Positions 10,095 through 19,099 of a DNA stretch of 44,989 bases are shown in pieces. How positions within the stretch are numbered: position 1 is the first letter of the stretch; each line of letters begins with the position of its first letter. The DNA is from CAYSPS01 sp964432975 (lineage in GTDB: Bacteria > Babelota > Babeliae > Babelales > UBA12409), in NCBI GenBank assembly GCA_964432975.1, contig CAYSPS010000005.1, forward strand, positions 1-44,989, written 5' to 3'. The position numbers were made by a program, and so were the translations under genes. The notes beneath the pieces are model-generated. The model ran no database searches, was not told where the DNA came from, and saw only the letters and a program-made list of their open reading frames with translations.

Positions 10095-10479
10095 AAATTG
10101 TCACCCCTGACGTGTAATATTGCTGCGAAATCGTGTTATTCTCTTCATCTTCGTCATAACTCCCCATTAACCCAAGCCATATCGAGCAAATGTCTCCTAA
10201 CCCATCTTGTCGAACGCGCGCACATGAACTATTGTTTGGCAAAAAATATGCTGCCAATGCCCTTGATTTAATCGATCGTTGATAAAAGGGTTTTACAAAT
10301 AATGTACACGGAAAATCTTGCCCTTTAACATGAAAAATTTCATAATTTGTTAGCGCTAGTTCATAGGTAGAATCACTTGAAATTTGCCGCGGCATAAAAA
10401 AAGAATAGGAATACGCATGCGTTATTTGGCACCAACACCACACGCACACCATTCCCAAAACAAACGTGCGCCTCACCAT
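10095..10479 (-). CDS. outer-membrane beta-barrel-like protein, N-terminal part (split by assembly gap)
   Basis: This part begins with a clear signal peptide (MVRRTFVLGMVCVWCW, cleavage near THAYS) and continues with FFMPRQISSDSTYELAL and alternating strand-like segments up to the N run. An AAGGAG ribosome site sits 4 bases before the ATG. The reading frame runs into the gap without a stop. With 8916-9983 it most likely forms one gene for an outer-membrane protein of at least 480 residues. Family not recognised beyond the barrel-like look. Confidence 0.6.
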
Positions 10480-10510
10480 TCTTCTCCTTAAAAAGAATTT
10501 TCTCTATCCC

Positions 10511-10538
10511 ATCATAGAAAGTTGGGCGTAAATAACAA
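10511..10538 (-). promoter_or_regulatory. promoter of the outer-membrane / giant repeat protein operon
   Basis: Minus strand: TTGTTA (10533-10538), a 16-base spacer, TATGAT (10511-10516), 32 bases before the ATG at 10479. It is divergent from the rpsA promoter. Confidence 0.5.
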
Positions 10539-10583
10539 TATCGCCGCTCCAAGCGACATTAGGTCCATACTAAACATCGCATT

Positions 10584-10612
10584 TTGACGATTATGCCGTT
10601 TTTTGTTATAGT
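10584..10612 (+). promoter_or_regulatory. rpsA promoter
   Basis: TTGACG (10584-10589), a 17-base spacer and TATAGT (10607-10612) give a near-consensus promoter. The transcript would have a leader of about 90 bases before the rpsA start, long enough for the autoregulation known for S1 in other bacteria, but I see no specific structure. Confidence 0.65.
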
Positions 10613-10711
10613 TAGGTATGTGAAATAATAGTTTAACCTCTACAACCTCTTGGTTATGTCTTTTCTTGTAATCAAGAGCAGTTACCAGAATTTCAAGGAG
10701 TTTTTTCTTTT

Positions 10712-12511
10712 ATGGCAAAAAAAGTTCTTAAGCCATCGGCTTTTGCACAAGCACGTGTTATTGAGACACCTGCGTATGACTTAAGCGATGAGCAACGGCA
10801 AGAATTATCAAACCTGTATGATGAAACCAGTGCTGTTGTCAAAGAAGGCAAACTTATCACTGGCGCAGTACTTGCAATCGATGAAAATGGCGTCTTAGTT
10901 GATATCAATTACAAATCAAATGGTTTAATCCCACACTATGAATTTTCTGAGCATGAACTTAAGGGTATTAAACTCGGCGATGCCATTGATGTTATTATTG
11001 CCGAACTGGAAACGTTAGAAGGCGCCGTTAGTTTATCATATGAAAAAGCAAAAGCACTCAAGGCGTGGGAAAAAATCACCAAACTCTTTGAAGAAGGAAA
11101 ACCTGTTGAGGGTATCGTTACGCATACGGTCAAGGGTGGTTTGAGTGTTGATATTGGTGTTCCAGCATTTTTACCTGGATCACAAGTAGATATTCAGCGC
11201 GTCGCCGATTTCAATCAATTTATCGGACAAGCAATTACGGCTGACATTATCAAAATCAACAGAAAACGTGGCAATGTCATTATTTCACGTCGTAAGTATT
11301 TGTCAGATCAACGTGCAAATGCACGTAAAAAAGTTCTTGAAACGATGCATGAAGGTAGCATCACGCAAGGTATTGTTAAAAACATTACCAACTATGGTGC
11401 GTTTATTGATATCGGTGGCGTAGACGGATTATTACACATCACTGACATGACCTGGGGACGTATTAGTCACCCAAGTGAGATTCTTAAAGTTGGTGATACC
11501 GTCACGGTCAAAATTCTCACTATAGACAAAGAAAATAATAAGATCTCTTTGGGCATCAAACAGCTCACAGAAAATCCATGGCTTACGCTCGATCCATCTA
11601 TACAAGTTGGTTCGATCATCAAAGGCAAAATTTCCAGCATTCCAGACTATGGACTCTTTGTTGAAGTTGCCCCGGGCGTTGAAGGGCTCGTACACATTTC
11701 AGAAGTCTCCTGGGTTGATCGTGTTGATAACCTCAGCAGTCGATACTCTGTTGGAGGAACTATCGAAGCGCTCGTCGTATCGCTTGATAAAGAAAATCGC
11801 CGCATGTCATTAAGTATCAAACAACTGCAGGAAGATCCTTGGAAATCGGTTAAGGATAAATTTACCGTTGGACAGCATATTAAAGGACCAATCACAAATA
11901 TCACCGACTTTGGCGTATTTATTCAACTCATGCCAGGCGTCGATGGATTGGCACACGTGTCAGATCTGTCTTGGACTGAGCATATTGATCATCCAGGAAC
12001 GCTCTATAAAAAAGGCGAGGATATTGAGGCAGTTATTTTGAGTATCGACGAAGAAAACAAAAAAATATCGCTCGGTATCAAACAATTGCAAACCGATCCG
12101 CTCGACACATTTATGCAAAAATATCACATCGGCGACATTCTTGACGGTGAAGTCAGCAAATACGCCAATATTGGTATTTTCGTTAAACTCGCCGATGGAA
12201 TCGAAGGCCTTGTGCACAACAATGAACTTGTCACCAAAGATGGCAAGAAATTTACGCGCGAAGGTGAACAACTTGATATGGGCACAAAACGCCAGTTCCG
12301 CTTAATTAACATTAATAAAGAAGATCGCAAAATTGACGTTTCAACCATTCTTGAGCCGGTGAAGGCGGCACCGCACAAAGAAGTGGCACCGCGCCAGCAA
12401 CAAATGCAACCGCGCAAAAAGCCGACCCCTGCACCTCGGGCAAAATCACAATTACAACTTGCGCTTGAGAAATTCGAAAAACGAGACGAAAAAGATAATG
12501 AAAATACATAG
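10712..12511 (+). CDS. rpsA: 30S ribosomal protein S1
   Basis: S1 helps the 30S subunit bind and unfold mRNA at initiation. The 599-residue product holds six S1/OB-fold domains, starting near residues 47, 130, 212, 298, 385 and 472. Domains 3-5 are the most alike, each with a GxFV(E)...GVEGLVHISE-like core, KISLGIKQL and RRMSLSIKQL linkers. The sixth is more divergent (GIEGLVHNNEL). The C-terminal 60 residues are basic and Pro/Gln-rich. An AAGGAG site precedes the ATG. It is followed 9 bases later by ndk, so the two probably share a transcript. Confidence 0.95.
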   Translation: MAKKVLKPSAFAQARVIETPAYDLSDEQRQELSNLYDETSAVVKEGKLITGAVLAIDENGVLVDINYKSNGLIPHYEFSEHELKGIKLGDAIDVIIAELETLEGAVSLSYEKAKALKAWEKITKLFEEGKPVEGIVTHTVKGGLSVDIGVPAFLPGSQVDIQRVADFNQFIGQAITADIIKINRKRGNVIISRRKYLSDQRANARKKVLETMHEGSITQGIVKNITNYGAFIDIGGVDGLLHITDMTWGRISHPSEILKVGDTVTVKILTIDKENNKISLGIKQLTENPWLTLDPSIQVGSIIKGKISSIPDYGLFVEVAPGVEGLVHISEVSWVDRVDNLSSRYSVGGTIEALVVSLDKENRRMSLSIKQLQEDPWKSVKDKFTVGQHIKGPITNITDFGVFIQLMPGVDGLAHVSDLSWTEHIDHPGTLYKKGEDIEAVILSIDEENKKISLGIKQLQTDPLDTFMQKYHIGDILDGEVSKYANIGIFVKLADGIEGLVHNNELVTKDGKKFTREGEQLDMGTKRQFRLININKEDRKIDVSTILEPVKAAPHKEVAPRQQQMQPRKKPTPAPRAKSQLQLALEKFEKRDEKDNENT

Positions 12512-12520
12512 GAAAACACC

Positions 12521-12967
12521 ATGATGGAACAAACACTTGCTATTATCAAACCAGATGCCGTTGGCGCTGGAAACACAGGTAAAATTATCGATATTATCGA
12601 ATCTAAGGGATTCATAATCGATCGTATCGAAAAAGGCCTTTTGAAAAAAGAACTTGCCGAAATTTTTTACGAAGCCCACAAAGAAAAGCCATTTTTTAAT
12701 GAACTTGTTAATTTTATCTCATCAGGCCCCATTGTCGTGATGTTATTGCGCAAAGACAATGCAATTGCAGATTGGCGCGCACTCATGGGAAGTACTGATC
12801 CACAAAAAGCAGAAAAGGGGACGCTGCGTAATTTGTTTGGTACTGATATTACACACAATGTTGTACATGGCGCAGATTCTCCCGAAAATGCTGCGCGAGA
12901 AATCACCCTCTTTTTTGGACCAGCAGATACTGCATCTGAGGATACCTGTAGCTGCGGTTGCTCATAG
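12521..12967 (+). CDS. ndk: nucleoside diphosphate kinase
   Basis: Ndk equilibrates nucleoside di- and triphosphates by a phospho-histidine ping-pong reaction. The N-terminal TLAIIKPDAV strand and the catalytic segment NVVHGADSPENAAREI with its active-site histidine (near residue 114) are intact. The C-terminus carries a short extra tail, CSCGCS, not typical for the family. ATG at 12521 is preceded by AGGAAAA. It follows rpsA by 9 bases and ends at a strong terminator. Confidence 0.95.
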   Translation: MMEQTLAIIKPDAVGAGNTGKIIDIIESKGFIIDRIEKGLLKKELAEIFYEAHKEKPFFNELVNFISSGPIVVMLLRKDNAIADWRALMGSTDPQKAEKGTLRNLFGTDITHNVVHGADSPENAAREITLFFGPADTASEDTCSCGCS

Positions 12968-12990
12968 CAATTTATTAAGCATCTTTTTTC

Positions 12991-13023
12991 AAGACGAGGA
13001 CTCTTTAGTCCTCGTCTTTTTTT
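12991..13023 (+). terminator. rho-independent terminator after ndk
   Basis: Perfect 12-bp stem (12991-13002 with 13007-13018), 4-base loop and a run of T to 13023. It ends the rpsA-ndk transcript. Confidence 0.9.
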
Positions 13024-13070
13024 ATACAAGTTGTGCTACACTAAAAATGGTCATTCATAAAGGGAGTCTC

Positions 13071-13697
13071 ATGATGTCAGCAGAAAAAAAGGGTTCTTTG
13101 GAAGTTATTTGTGGTTCAATGTTTTCAGGAAAAACAGAAGAACTTATTCGTCGTCTCAAACGTGCGCAATATGCAAAAAAAATGGTACTTGCTTTTAAGC
13201 ACAGTTTAGATAAGCGTCGTGAGCTTGAATATGTTGCTTCGCACAATGGTGAAAAGCTCGCCGCCATCGCCACAGATAATATCGACATCATGCGCCGGTT
13301 TGTTACCAACAATACCGATACTATTGGTATTGATGAGATTCAATTTTATTCAGAAGAAATTTTAGATTTTGTGCTCGAGCACGTCGAGGCTGGTAGACAC
13401 GTCATTGTTTCTGGACTTGACCTAGATTTTCGCGGACTCCCTTTTAGTCACATGCCCACGCTCATGGCAATTGCAGATTCTGTTACCAAGCTTAAAGCCA
13501 TTTGTATTCGCTGTGGTGCCGAAGCGCATTTTTCGCAACGCATTATTAATCAACAACCGGCAAAATTTGATGACCCTATTATTATGATCGGCGCACAAGA
13601 ATGTTACGAAGCTCGCTGTCGTTCATGCTTTGAGATCGACAAACCTGTGCGCATATGCGTCCATCAACAACGCACGCGCAATCAAATGACGGTGTGA
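13071..13697 (+). CDS. tdk: thymidine kinase
   Basis: Type II thymidine kinase phosphorylates (deoxy)thymidine for salvage. It has Walker A GSMFSGKT near residue 14, Walker B-like GIDEIQF, the lasso region with LDLDFRGLPF, and two zinc-binding pairs CIRC and CRSC. Length is 208 residues. I chose ATG at 13071 because AAGGGAG precedes it; a longer open frame reaching back into ndk is not supported. The stop overlaps the radA start (TGATG), so the two are translationally coupled. Confidence 0.93.
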   Translation: MMSAEKKGSLEVICGSMFSGKTEELIRRLKRAQYAKKMVLAFKHSLDKRRELEYVASHNGEKLAAIATDNIDIMRRFVTNNTDTIGIDEIQFYSEEILDFVLEHVEAGRHVIVSGLDLDFRGLPFSHMPTLMAIADSVTKLKAICIRCGAEAHFSQRIINQQPAKFDDPIIMIGAQECYEARCRSCFEIDKPVRICVHQQRTRNQMTV

Positions 13698-15043
13698 TGA
13701 GCAAAACAAAAATACTGTACTGTTGTTCAAACTGCCAGCACGAGACCATCAAGTGGCTTGGGCAATGTCCCAATTGCCAAGATTGGAATACCTTGTGCGA
13801 ACAACATGTGACACCCGCACGCGCACACACGTCAAGCAAGCCAATTGAACTCGCACCGTTGAGCAATCACATCAAAAATTCATGTACGCGAATTGTTTCA
13901 AACATACACGAGTGGGACCGCGTTCTTGGCGGCGGTATTATGCCTGGATCTTTTTTGCTTCTTGCTGGCGATCCCGGTATTGGCAAATCAACACTGCTCC
14001 TGCACATTGCATATCAGCTTACTCAACATCATCGTGTGTTGTATTTTTCTTCTGAAGAATCTCTTGAGCAACTTGCAACACGTGCGCACCGTACCAATAC
14101 ACTCAGTGAAAATTTATTATGCTCTGACAACGCCAATCTTGATGAAATTATTGCAAGCGCCATTACGCACAAGCCAGACGTGCTTATCATCGATTCGATT
14201 CAAAATTGTTTTTTACCAGATACGACCACAACTCATGGGAGTATTTACCAACTGCGCGAGGCTGGTTTTCGTCTCATGCGCATGGCAAAAGAGCACACGA
14301 TCGCCATTATCGCAACTGGTCATGTTACTAAAGATGGTTTTGTTGCCGGCCCAAAAACATTAGAACATATGGTCGATGGTGTTTTTTATTTACATGGTGA
14401 AGACAAATGGCAAGCACGTATTTTACGCTCGGTTAAAAATCGGTTTGGTTCTATTAATGAGGTTGGTTTTTTCTCGATGAATGAAGATGGACTGCAAGAG
14501 ATTCCCAATATTAATCAGCATTTGCTGGCCGAAAGCAGCCATGCACCAGGCACGGCAATCATTAGCACTATTGAAGGCTCTCGTCCGCTGTTAGTAGAAC
14601 TACAAGCACTTACGATTGCTTCAAAATTTGGCGTCCCCCAGCGTGTAATTACCGGCGCTGATCACAAACATGTTATGCTCATTGCAGCAATTATTGAAAA
14701 ATATTTGCCGATTAAACTAAGTTCTCACGATATTTTTTTTAAAGTAAGTGGCGGATTAAAAATCAAAGACTGCGCAGCAGATTTGGGCATCGCATGCGCA
14801 TTAATTTCAAGTTATACGCAACAACCATTGCCAGAAAAAGCACTCACCTTGGGTGAGATTTCACTCAACGGCCGTATTAAACCAGTTAATTACGGCGACA
14901 CGCATGTCAATGAAGCAGAAAAATTTGGCATGCATACATTGCTCATGTCACATCAGCAAAAAACCCAAACCAAACTTGCTACAAAAACTTTCACGCACAT
15001 GTATGAGCTTGCAGAGCTTTTTAGTACACAAGAGATCTCTTAA
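13697..15043 (+). CDS. radA: DNA repair protein RadA
   Basis: RadA is a RecA-like, DnaB-type branch-migration ATPase of recombination. The 448-residue product has an N-terminal C4 zinc motif (CSNC and CPNC), Walker A GDPGIGKST near residue 83, the family signature KNRFGS, and a C-terminal Lon-like domain with LGEISLNGRIKPV. I chose the ATG at 13697 that overlaps the tdk stop, because the protein then starts just before the zinc motif as in relatives. Confidence 0.94.
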   Translation: MSKTKILYCCSNCQHETIKWLGQCPNCQDWNTLCEQHVTPARAHTSSKPIELAPLSNHIKNSCTRIVSNIHEWDRVLGGGIMPGSFLLLAGDPGIGKSTLLLHIAYQLTQHHRVLYFSSEESLEQLATRAHRTNTLSENLLCSDNANLDEIIASAITHKPDVLIIDSIQNCFLPDTTTTHGSIYQLREAGFRLMRMAKEHTIAIIATGHVTKDGFVAGPKTLEHMVDGVFYLHGEDKWQARILRSVKNRFGSINEVGFFSMNEDGLQEIPNINQHLLAESSHAPGTAIISTIEGSRPLLVELQALTIASKFGVPQRVITGADHKHVMLIAAIIEKYLPIKLSSHDIFFKVSGGLKIKDCAADLGIACALISSYTQQPLPEKALTLGEISLNGRIKPVNYGDTHVNEAEKFGMHTLLMSHQQKTQTKLATKTFTHMYELAELFSTQEIS

Positions 15044-15072
15044 AGCGTGATTAAATGAATAATTTAAGCGCA

Positions 15073-15101
15073 TTAGAAATAAACATTTTTTGCGTTATAC
15101 T
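15073..15101 (+). promoter_or_regulatory. possible nrdD promoter
   Basis: TATACT (15096-15101) is a good -10 box; the best -35 at 17 bases is the weak TTAGAA (15073-15078). A weak -35 is common at activated or regulated promoters. The inverted repeat listed next starts at its last base. Confidence 0.35.
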
Positions 15102-15133
15102 TTTTGCAATACAAATACTTGTTATTGCAAAAA
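15101..15133. promoter_or_regulatory. inverted repeat upstream of nrdD, candidate operator
   Basis: A perfect 11-bp inverted repeat, TTTTTGCAATA (15101-15111) and TATTGCAAAAA (15123-15133), separated by 11 bases. It covers the expected transcription start and lies 53 bases before nrdD. It does not match the NrdR box I know. It may bind a repressor or form a leader hairpin. Confidence 0.4.
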
Positions 15134-15186
15134 AACGTACGTTACGCTACCCGAGATTCAAGTAATTTTTAATACAAGGAGTGTGC

Positions 15187-17064
15187 ATGAGCGTGCAAAT
15201 GGCACATCAGGCAAAGCCAGCAGTACAACTGAATGTGACCCATACCGTTGACGAATACGTTGAACAAAGTGATTGGCGTGTACAGGAAAATAGTAATGAA
15301 GGATATAGTTCTTCGGGGCTTTTACTCCACACCGCTGGTGCAGTAATCAGCAAATACTTACTTGAAACAGTGTATCCCCCAGATATCAAAGATGCGCATG
15401 TGCGCGGATACTTTCACATTCACGATTTAAGCAATGGCCTTGTGGGATATTGTGCTGGTTGGTCACTTAAAACGCTTCTGCTGCGTGGCTTTAGCCAGGT
15501 ACCGCTCAAAGTAGAAAGCAAACCTGCCAAGCATTTAAGTACCGTTGTACATCACATGGTTAATTTCATCGGTTGTTTGCAAATGGAATTTGCTGGCGCA
15601 CAAGCGTTTTCAAGCGTTGATACGTTATTAGCCCCCTTTGTTAAAGTAGATAAATTATCATTTAAAGAAGTCAAACAATGTATTCAACAGCTCATTTTTT
15701 CACTTAATATTCCGAGCCGGTGGGGCTCACAAACGCCTTTTTCAAATTTCACCTTTGACTGGGTAGTGCCAGAAGACTTAAAAAATGATCGTGCCATCGT
15801 CGGTGGTAAGCCGCAAGCTTTTACGTATGGCGATTGCCAGCATGAAATGGACATAATTAATAAGGCATTTTTAGAAATCATGTCTGAAGGTGATGCAATT
15901 AATCGTATTTTCACATGGCCGATTCCAACCTATAACATTACTAAACAGTTTAATTGGCATTCAGAGAATGCTGATTTGCTTTTTGCCGTTACCGCCAGAT
16001 ACGGACTCCCCTATTTCCAAAATTATGTTGGCTCAAACTTAGACCCGCGCAGCATTCGTGCAATGTGTTGTCGCCTAAATCTTGATCAAACACAACTCAT
16101 TCAGCGCCCCGGTGGCATGTGGAGCATCGGCGATGCAACCGGCTCAATTGGTGTGGTTACACTCAATCTCAATCGCTTAGGATATGAAGCACACAATCAA
16201 GAACATTTTTTTGAACTTGTTATGTCTTACATGGAACTTGCAAAACAAGCGCTTGAAATCAAACGCACACTGATTGGCGAAAATCTCGCCCGTGGTCTCA
16301 TGCCCTACACTAAAGCATATTTGGGATCGTTTCATAATCACTTTTCAACAATTGGTCTGTGTGGCATGAATGAATGCTGCCGCAACTTGCTTGGCACAAG
16401 CATTGTATCAGACAAGGGCACTGATTTTACGATTAAGACACTGAATTTTATGCGCACGCAGTTATTGAAATTTCAACAAGAAACAGGAAATTTGTACAAC
16501 TTGGAAGCAACACCTGCTGAGGGCGCCAGCTATCGCCTGGCACGCTGCGACAAAAAAGCACATCCATACGTCATTACTGCTGGCAATGACCAACCCTATT
16601 TGACGAATTCGACACAACTGCCGGTTGGCGCTACGGATGATTTATTTCTTGCGCTTGAACACCAAAATAAGATTCAACCGCTTTACACTGGTGGCACTAT
16701 TTTTCACACATTCTTGGGCGAACGTATGCGTTCCGGAGAAACCTGTAAACTATTGGTAAAAAAAATTGCACATAATACGCAATTGCCTTACTTTTCAATC
16801 ACACCAACATTTAGTATCTGTCGCAACCATGGATACCTTAAAGGCGAAGTTTCTATGTGCCCGCAGTGCCACAACACTACAGAAGTATTTTCACGCGTTT
16901 GTGGCTTTTATCGACCGGTCAGGCAATGGAATTTGGGTAAACAAGAAGAATTTAAAGACCGTATGACATTCAAACCCGCAACAAAAATGCAGATCAAAAA
17001 AGAATTTGTTGCGCTTATGTATAACGCACCACACTTAACTACCTATCTTGGAGCACACGCGTGA
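15187..17064 (+). CDS. nrdD: anaerobic (class III) ribonucleoside-triphosphate reductase
   Basis: This glycyl-radical enzyme reduces ribonucleotides to deoxyribonucleotides without oxygen. The 625-residue product has the glycyl-radical loop SRVCGFYRPV near residue 580, the radical glycine following the Val-Cys pair, a zinc-site arrangement CRNHG and CPQC just upstream, and paired active-site cysteines in the body (e.g. the FIGCLQMEFAGAQ segment). The ATG at 15187 is preceded by AAGGAG; the upstream GTG is less likely. The next gene, its activase, overlaps by 4 bases. No class I or II reductase is seen in the window. Confidence 0.93.
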   Translation: MSVQMAHQAKPAVQLNVTHTVDEYVEQSDWRVQENSNEGYSSSGLLLHTAGAVISKYLLETVYPPDIKDAHVRGYFHIHDLSNGLVGYCAGWSLKTLLLRGFSQVPLKVESKPAKHLSTVVHHMVNFIGCLQMEFAGAQAFSSVDTLLAPFVKVDKLSFKEVKQCIQQLIFSLNIPSRWGSQTPFSNFTFDWVVPEDLKNDRAIVGGKPQAFTYGDCQHEMDIINKAFLEIMSEGDAINRIFTWPIPTYNITKQFNWHSENADLLFAVTARYGLPYFQNYVGSNLDPRSIRAMCCRLNLDQTQLIQRPGGMWSIGDATGSIGVVTLNLNRLGYEAHNQEHFFELVMSYMELAKQALEIKRTLIGENLARGLMPYTKAYLGSFHNHFSTIGLCGMNECCRNLLGTSIVSDKGTDFTIKTLNFMRTQLLKFQQETGNLYNLEATPAEGASYRLARCDKKAHPYVITAGNDQPYLTNSTQLPVGATDDLFLALEHQNKIQPLYTGGTIFHTFLGERMRSGETCKLLVKKIAHNTQLPYFSITPTFSICRNHGYLKGEVSMCPQCHNTTEVFSRVCGFYRPVRQWNLGKQEEFKDRMTFKPATKMQIKKEFVALMYNAPHLTTYLGAHA

Positions 17065-17753
17065 TTATCAAAGGATTACAAAAACTCTCTCTTATTGATT
17101 TTCAACCATACCATTGCTGTGTCATTTTTACCGCTGGATGTAATTTTCGATGCAGTTTTTGTTCAAACCGCGATTTAGTACTTAATCCAGAAAAAATTCC
17201 AACAATTTCAAACGAAGAGTTTTACCAATTCTTGATTGATCATAAACAATGGCTTGACGCTGTATGCGTCTGTGGTGGTGAACCAACGATACACAAAGAT
17301 TTGCCTGAACATATTGCCCGTATGCAATCTCTCGGCTATAAAGTAAAATTAGACACCAATGGCAGCAATCCAGACGTCGTACAAAAGCTGATTGACGAAA
17401 AATTAATCGATTATGTTGCAATGGATATTAAAGCGCCACTTGAACGGTATCATGAGATCATTAACGTCCAAATCGACACAACGCTGATTCAAAAATCAGT
17501 TGATGTGCTCATGCAAAATCGAGTGCCTTATGAATTTCGCACAACCGTGGTCCCAACGCTTATTGATGAACACGATTTTAAAAAAATTGGTCCATGGTTG
17601 CGCGGCGCCAAACGATATTATTTGCAACAATTTAGCAATAAAAGTTGCCTCAAACGCGCCCTTGAAAAGCTTGGCCCTTACCCATTGAAACGCATAGAAG
17701 AATTTAAAAAGATTCTGGAACCATACATAGAAGTAGTCGAAATCAGGAGTTGA
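17061..17753 (+). CDS. nrdG: anaerobic ribonucleotide reductase activating protein (radical SAM)
   Basis: A radical SAM activase that generates the glycyl radical on NrdD. The CxxxCxxC cluster motif is CNFRCSFC near residue 27, followed by the SAM-binding CGGEPT. Its 230 residues and the KLDTNGSNPD and YVAMDIKAP segments match the longer NrdG form (the pflA/NrdG2-like family) rather than the short E. coli type. GTG start at 17061 overlaps the nrdD stop, so translation is coupled. Confidence 0.9.
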   Translation: MIIKGLQKLSLIDFQPYHCCVIFTAGCNFRCSFCSNRDLVLNPEKIPTISNEEFYQFLIDHKQWLDAVCVCGGEPTIHKDLPEHIARMQSLGYKVKLDTNGSNPDVVQKLIDEKLIDYVAMDIKAPLERYHEIINVQIDTTLIQKSVDVLMQNRVPYEFRTTVVPTLIDEHDFKKIGPWLRGAKRYYLQQFSNKSCLKRALEKLGPYPLKRIEEFKKILEPYIEVVEIRS

Positions 17754-17800
17754 GCATTCAATTTTAACAACAATAAGAAGTTGGAACACAGAAAAAGTAC

Positions 17801-17828
17801 CGGTGAGGTGCTTGCAGGCACCTCACCG
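17801..17828. terminator. bidirectional hairpin between nrdG and the ankyrin gene
   Basis: Perfect 11-bp GC-rich stem (17801-17811 with 17818-17828) with a 6-base loop, between two convergent genes. The T run is short on each side, so termination may be imperfect. Confidence 0.6.
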
Positions 17829-17845
17829 CGTTAAACTAAAAAAGA

Positions 17846-18238
17846 TTACTCACCGGCTTCGTCAACGATTACTTTATCCAAATATTCAACAACCCTTGGA
17901 TACTTTTCCTTGGCAGCATCACGTGCTTTTGTCAACCAGTCTTTAGGCGATCTATACGTAGCAAGTAAGGCATAAAGATCACCGTCATCAAGTATTACCT
18001 TGACAACTTCAAGTTGCCCACGCTTTGCAGCACGCCTAAACGATTGACCAATCCGATCAACCACAGTTTCTGGCGTTAAGAGCTGCTTGCGCTCGACCGG
18101 ATTGGCAAGAATCGAGCGCACCTTACCCACATCCCCGGTCTTAGCCGCTTGGTCGAAATCATCCTTTACCCCGGCTTGAGCTATTCCACTCGAGAGTAAC
18201 CCAATCGAAAGTAAAAACAGAAATCTTTGCATCTTCAT
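17846..18238 (-). CDS. secreted small ankyrin-repeat protein
   Basis: The 130-residue product has a signal peptide (MKMQRFLFLLSIGLL, cleavage near AQAG) and two ankyrin-like units: FDQAAKTGDVGKVRSILAN and FRRAAKRGQLEVVKVILDD. A third helix pair follows. ATG at 18238 is supported by a GGAG site; an upstream in-frame start is not. Ankyrin proteins of intracellular bacteria often contact host proteins, so an exported interaction module is likely; the target is unknown. Confidence 0.7.
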   Translation of the reverse strand: MKMQRFLFLLSIGLLSSGIAQAGVKDDFDQAAKTGDVGKVRSILANPVERKQLLTPETVVDRIGQSFRRAAKRGQLEVVKVILDDGDLYALLATYRSPKDWLTKARDAAKEKYPRVVEYLDKVIVDEAGE

Positions 18239-18428
18239 AGACGCTCCTTTTTGGTTAAAAATAATTAAAAATACTACCATAATTAGGTTATCAAAATTAA
18301 ATTCAGATAGTCAAGTATTTTAAAATTTTATTTCTTGAAAATTTCTACACTTTTATCTCAATAAGCATAGCCTTCAACGCTTGCTTCCGCTGAACATGTT
18401 TAAGTACAGTAAAAAATGGGGGTTCCTT

Positions 18429-19091
18429 ATGCCAAAACTGTTTGTTTCACTCTTTGGTGCACCACAGCTAACACTTGAACAAACTATAACCTCAATGCAG
18501 CCACAGTGCGACGGGTTTCACTTGGATGTCATGGATTTGCACTTCGTGCCAAATCTGGCCTTAAGCCCAATCATGATCAATGAACTCGCACAACATATCA
18601 AAAAAGAACTTTTCGTGCATTTGATGGTTGAAAATCCAGAAAAAATTTTGCAAACATTAAGTTTGCCAGCTGGCACAATAGTCTCGGTGCACCGCTCAAG
18701 TACGCCAGATATTCACACATTGCTTAACCTGATATGTGCTCAACAATGGTTACCAAGCATCGCCCTTTCGCCAGAGGAACCACTTGATGATGCATTTTCG
18801 GTAATTGATCATATTAAACAAGTGCTTGTCATGTCCGTCGAACCAGGATTTTCTGGCCAAGAATTTATGCCGGAGATGCTTGAAAAAGTACAACTGCTTA
18901 ATGACTATCGCACCCGACATCAGAAACATTTCCGGATTGCGATGGATGGTGGCATTAATGAAAAAAATATAAAAACAGCTATTAACGCAGGAGTTGATGA
19001 CATTGTCATTGCATCAGCAATTTTTAGCAAAGATGATCCACTCGCAGCGCTTAAAGAATTACATGCGATATGTCAAAAAAAGAAATCCTGA
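18429..19091 (+). CDS. rpe: ribulose-phosphate 3-epimerase
   Basis: Interconverts ribulose 5-phosphate and xylulose 5-phosphate in the pentose phosphate pathway. TIM-barrel motifs: FHLDVMDLHFVPN (metal-binding histidine and catalytic aspartate), HLMVENPEK, SVEPGFSGQ and MDGGINEKN. The family's usual MDGxFVPN has Leu in place of the glycine, and the start VSLFGA is shorter than usual IAPSIL. Length is 220 residues. I chose ATG 18429, preceded by GGGGGT; a start at 18381 would add 16 unlikely residues. Confidence 0.88.
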   Translation: MPKLFVSLFGAPQLTLEQTITSMQPQCDGFHLDVMDLHFVPNLALSPIMINELAQHIKKELFVHLMVENPEKILQTLSLPAGTIVSVHRSSTPDIHTLLNLICAQQWLPSIALSPEEPLDDAFSVIDHIKQVLVMSVEPGFSGQEFMPEMLEKVQLLNDYRTRHQKHFRIAMDGGINEKNIKTAINAGVDDIVIASAIFSKDDPLAALKELHAICQKKKS

Positions 19092-19099
19092 AAAATACC

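Noticed and set aside
12759..13070. N-terminal extension of thymidine kinase by 104 residues
   Set aside because: It overlaps ndk and crosses its terminator; a ribosome site and the family N-terminus both point to ATG 13071.
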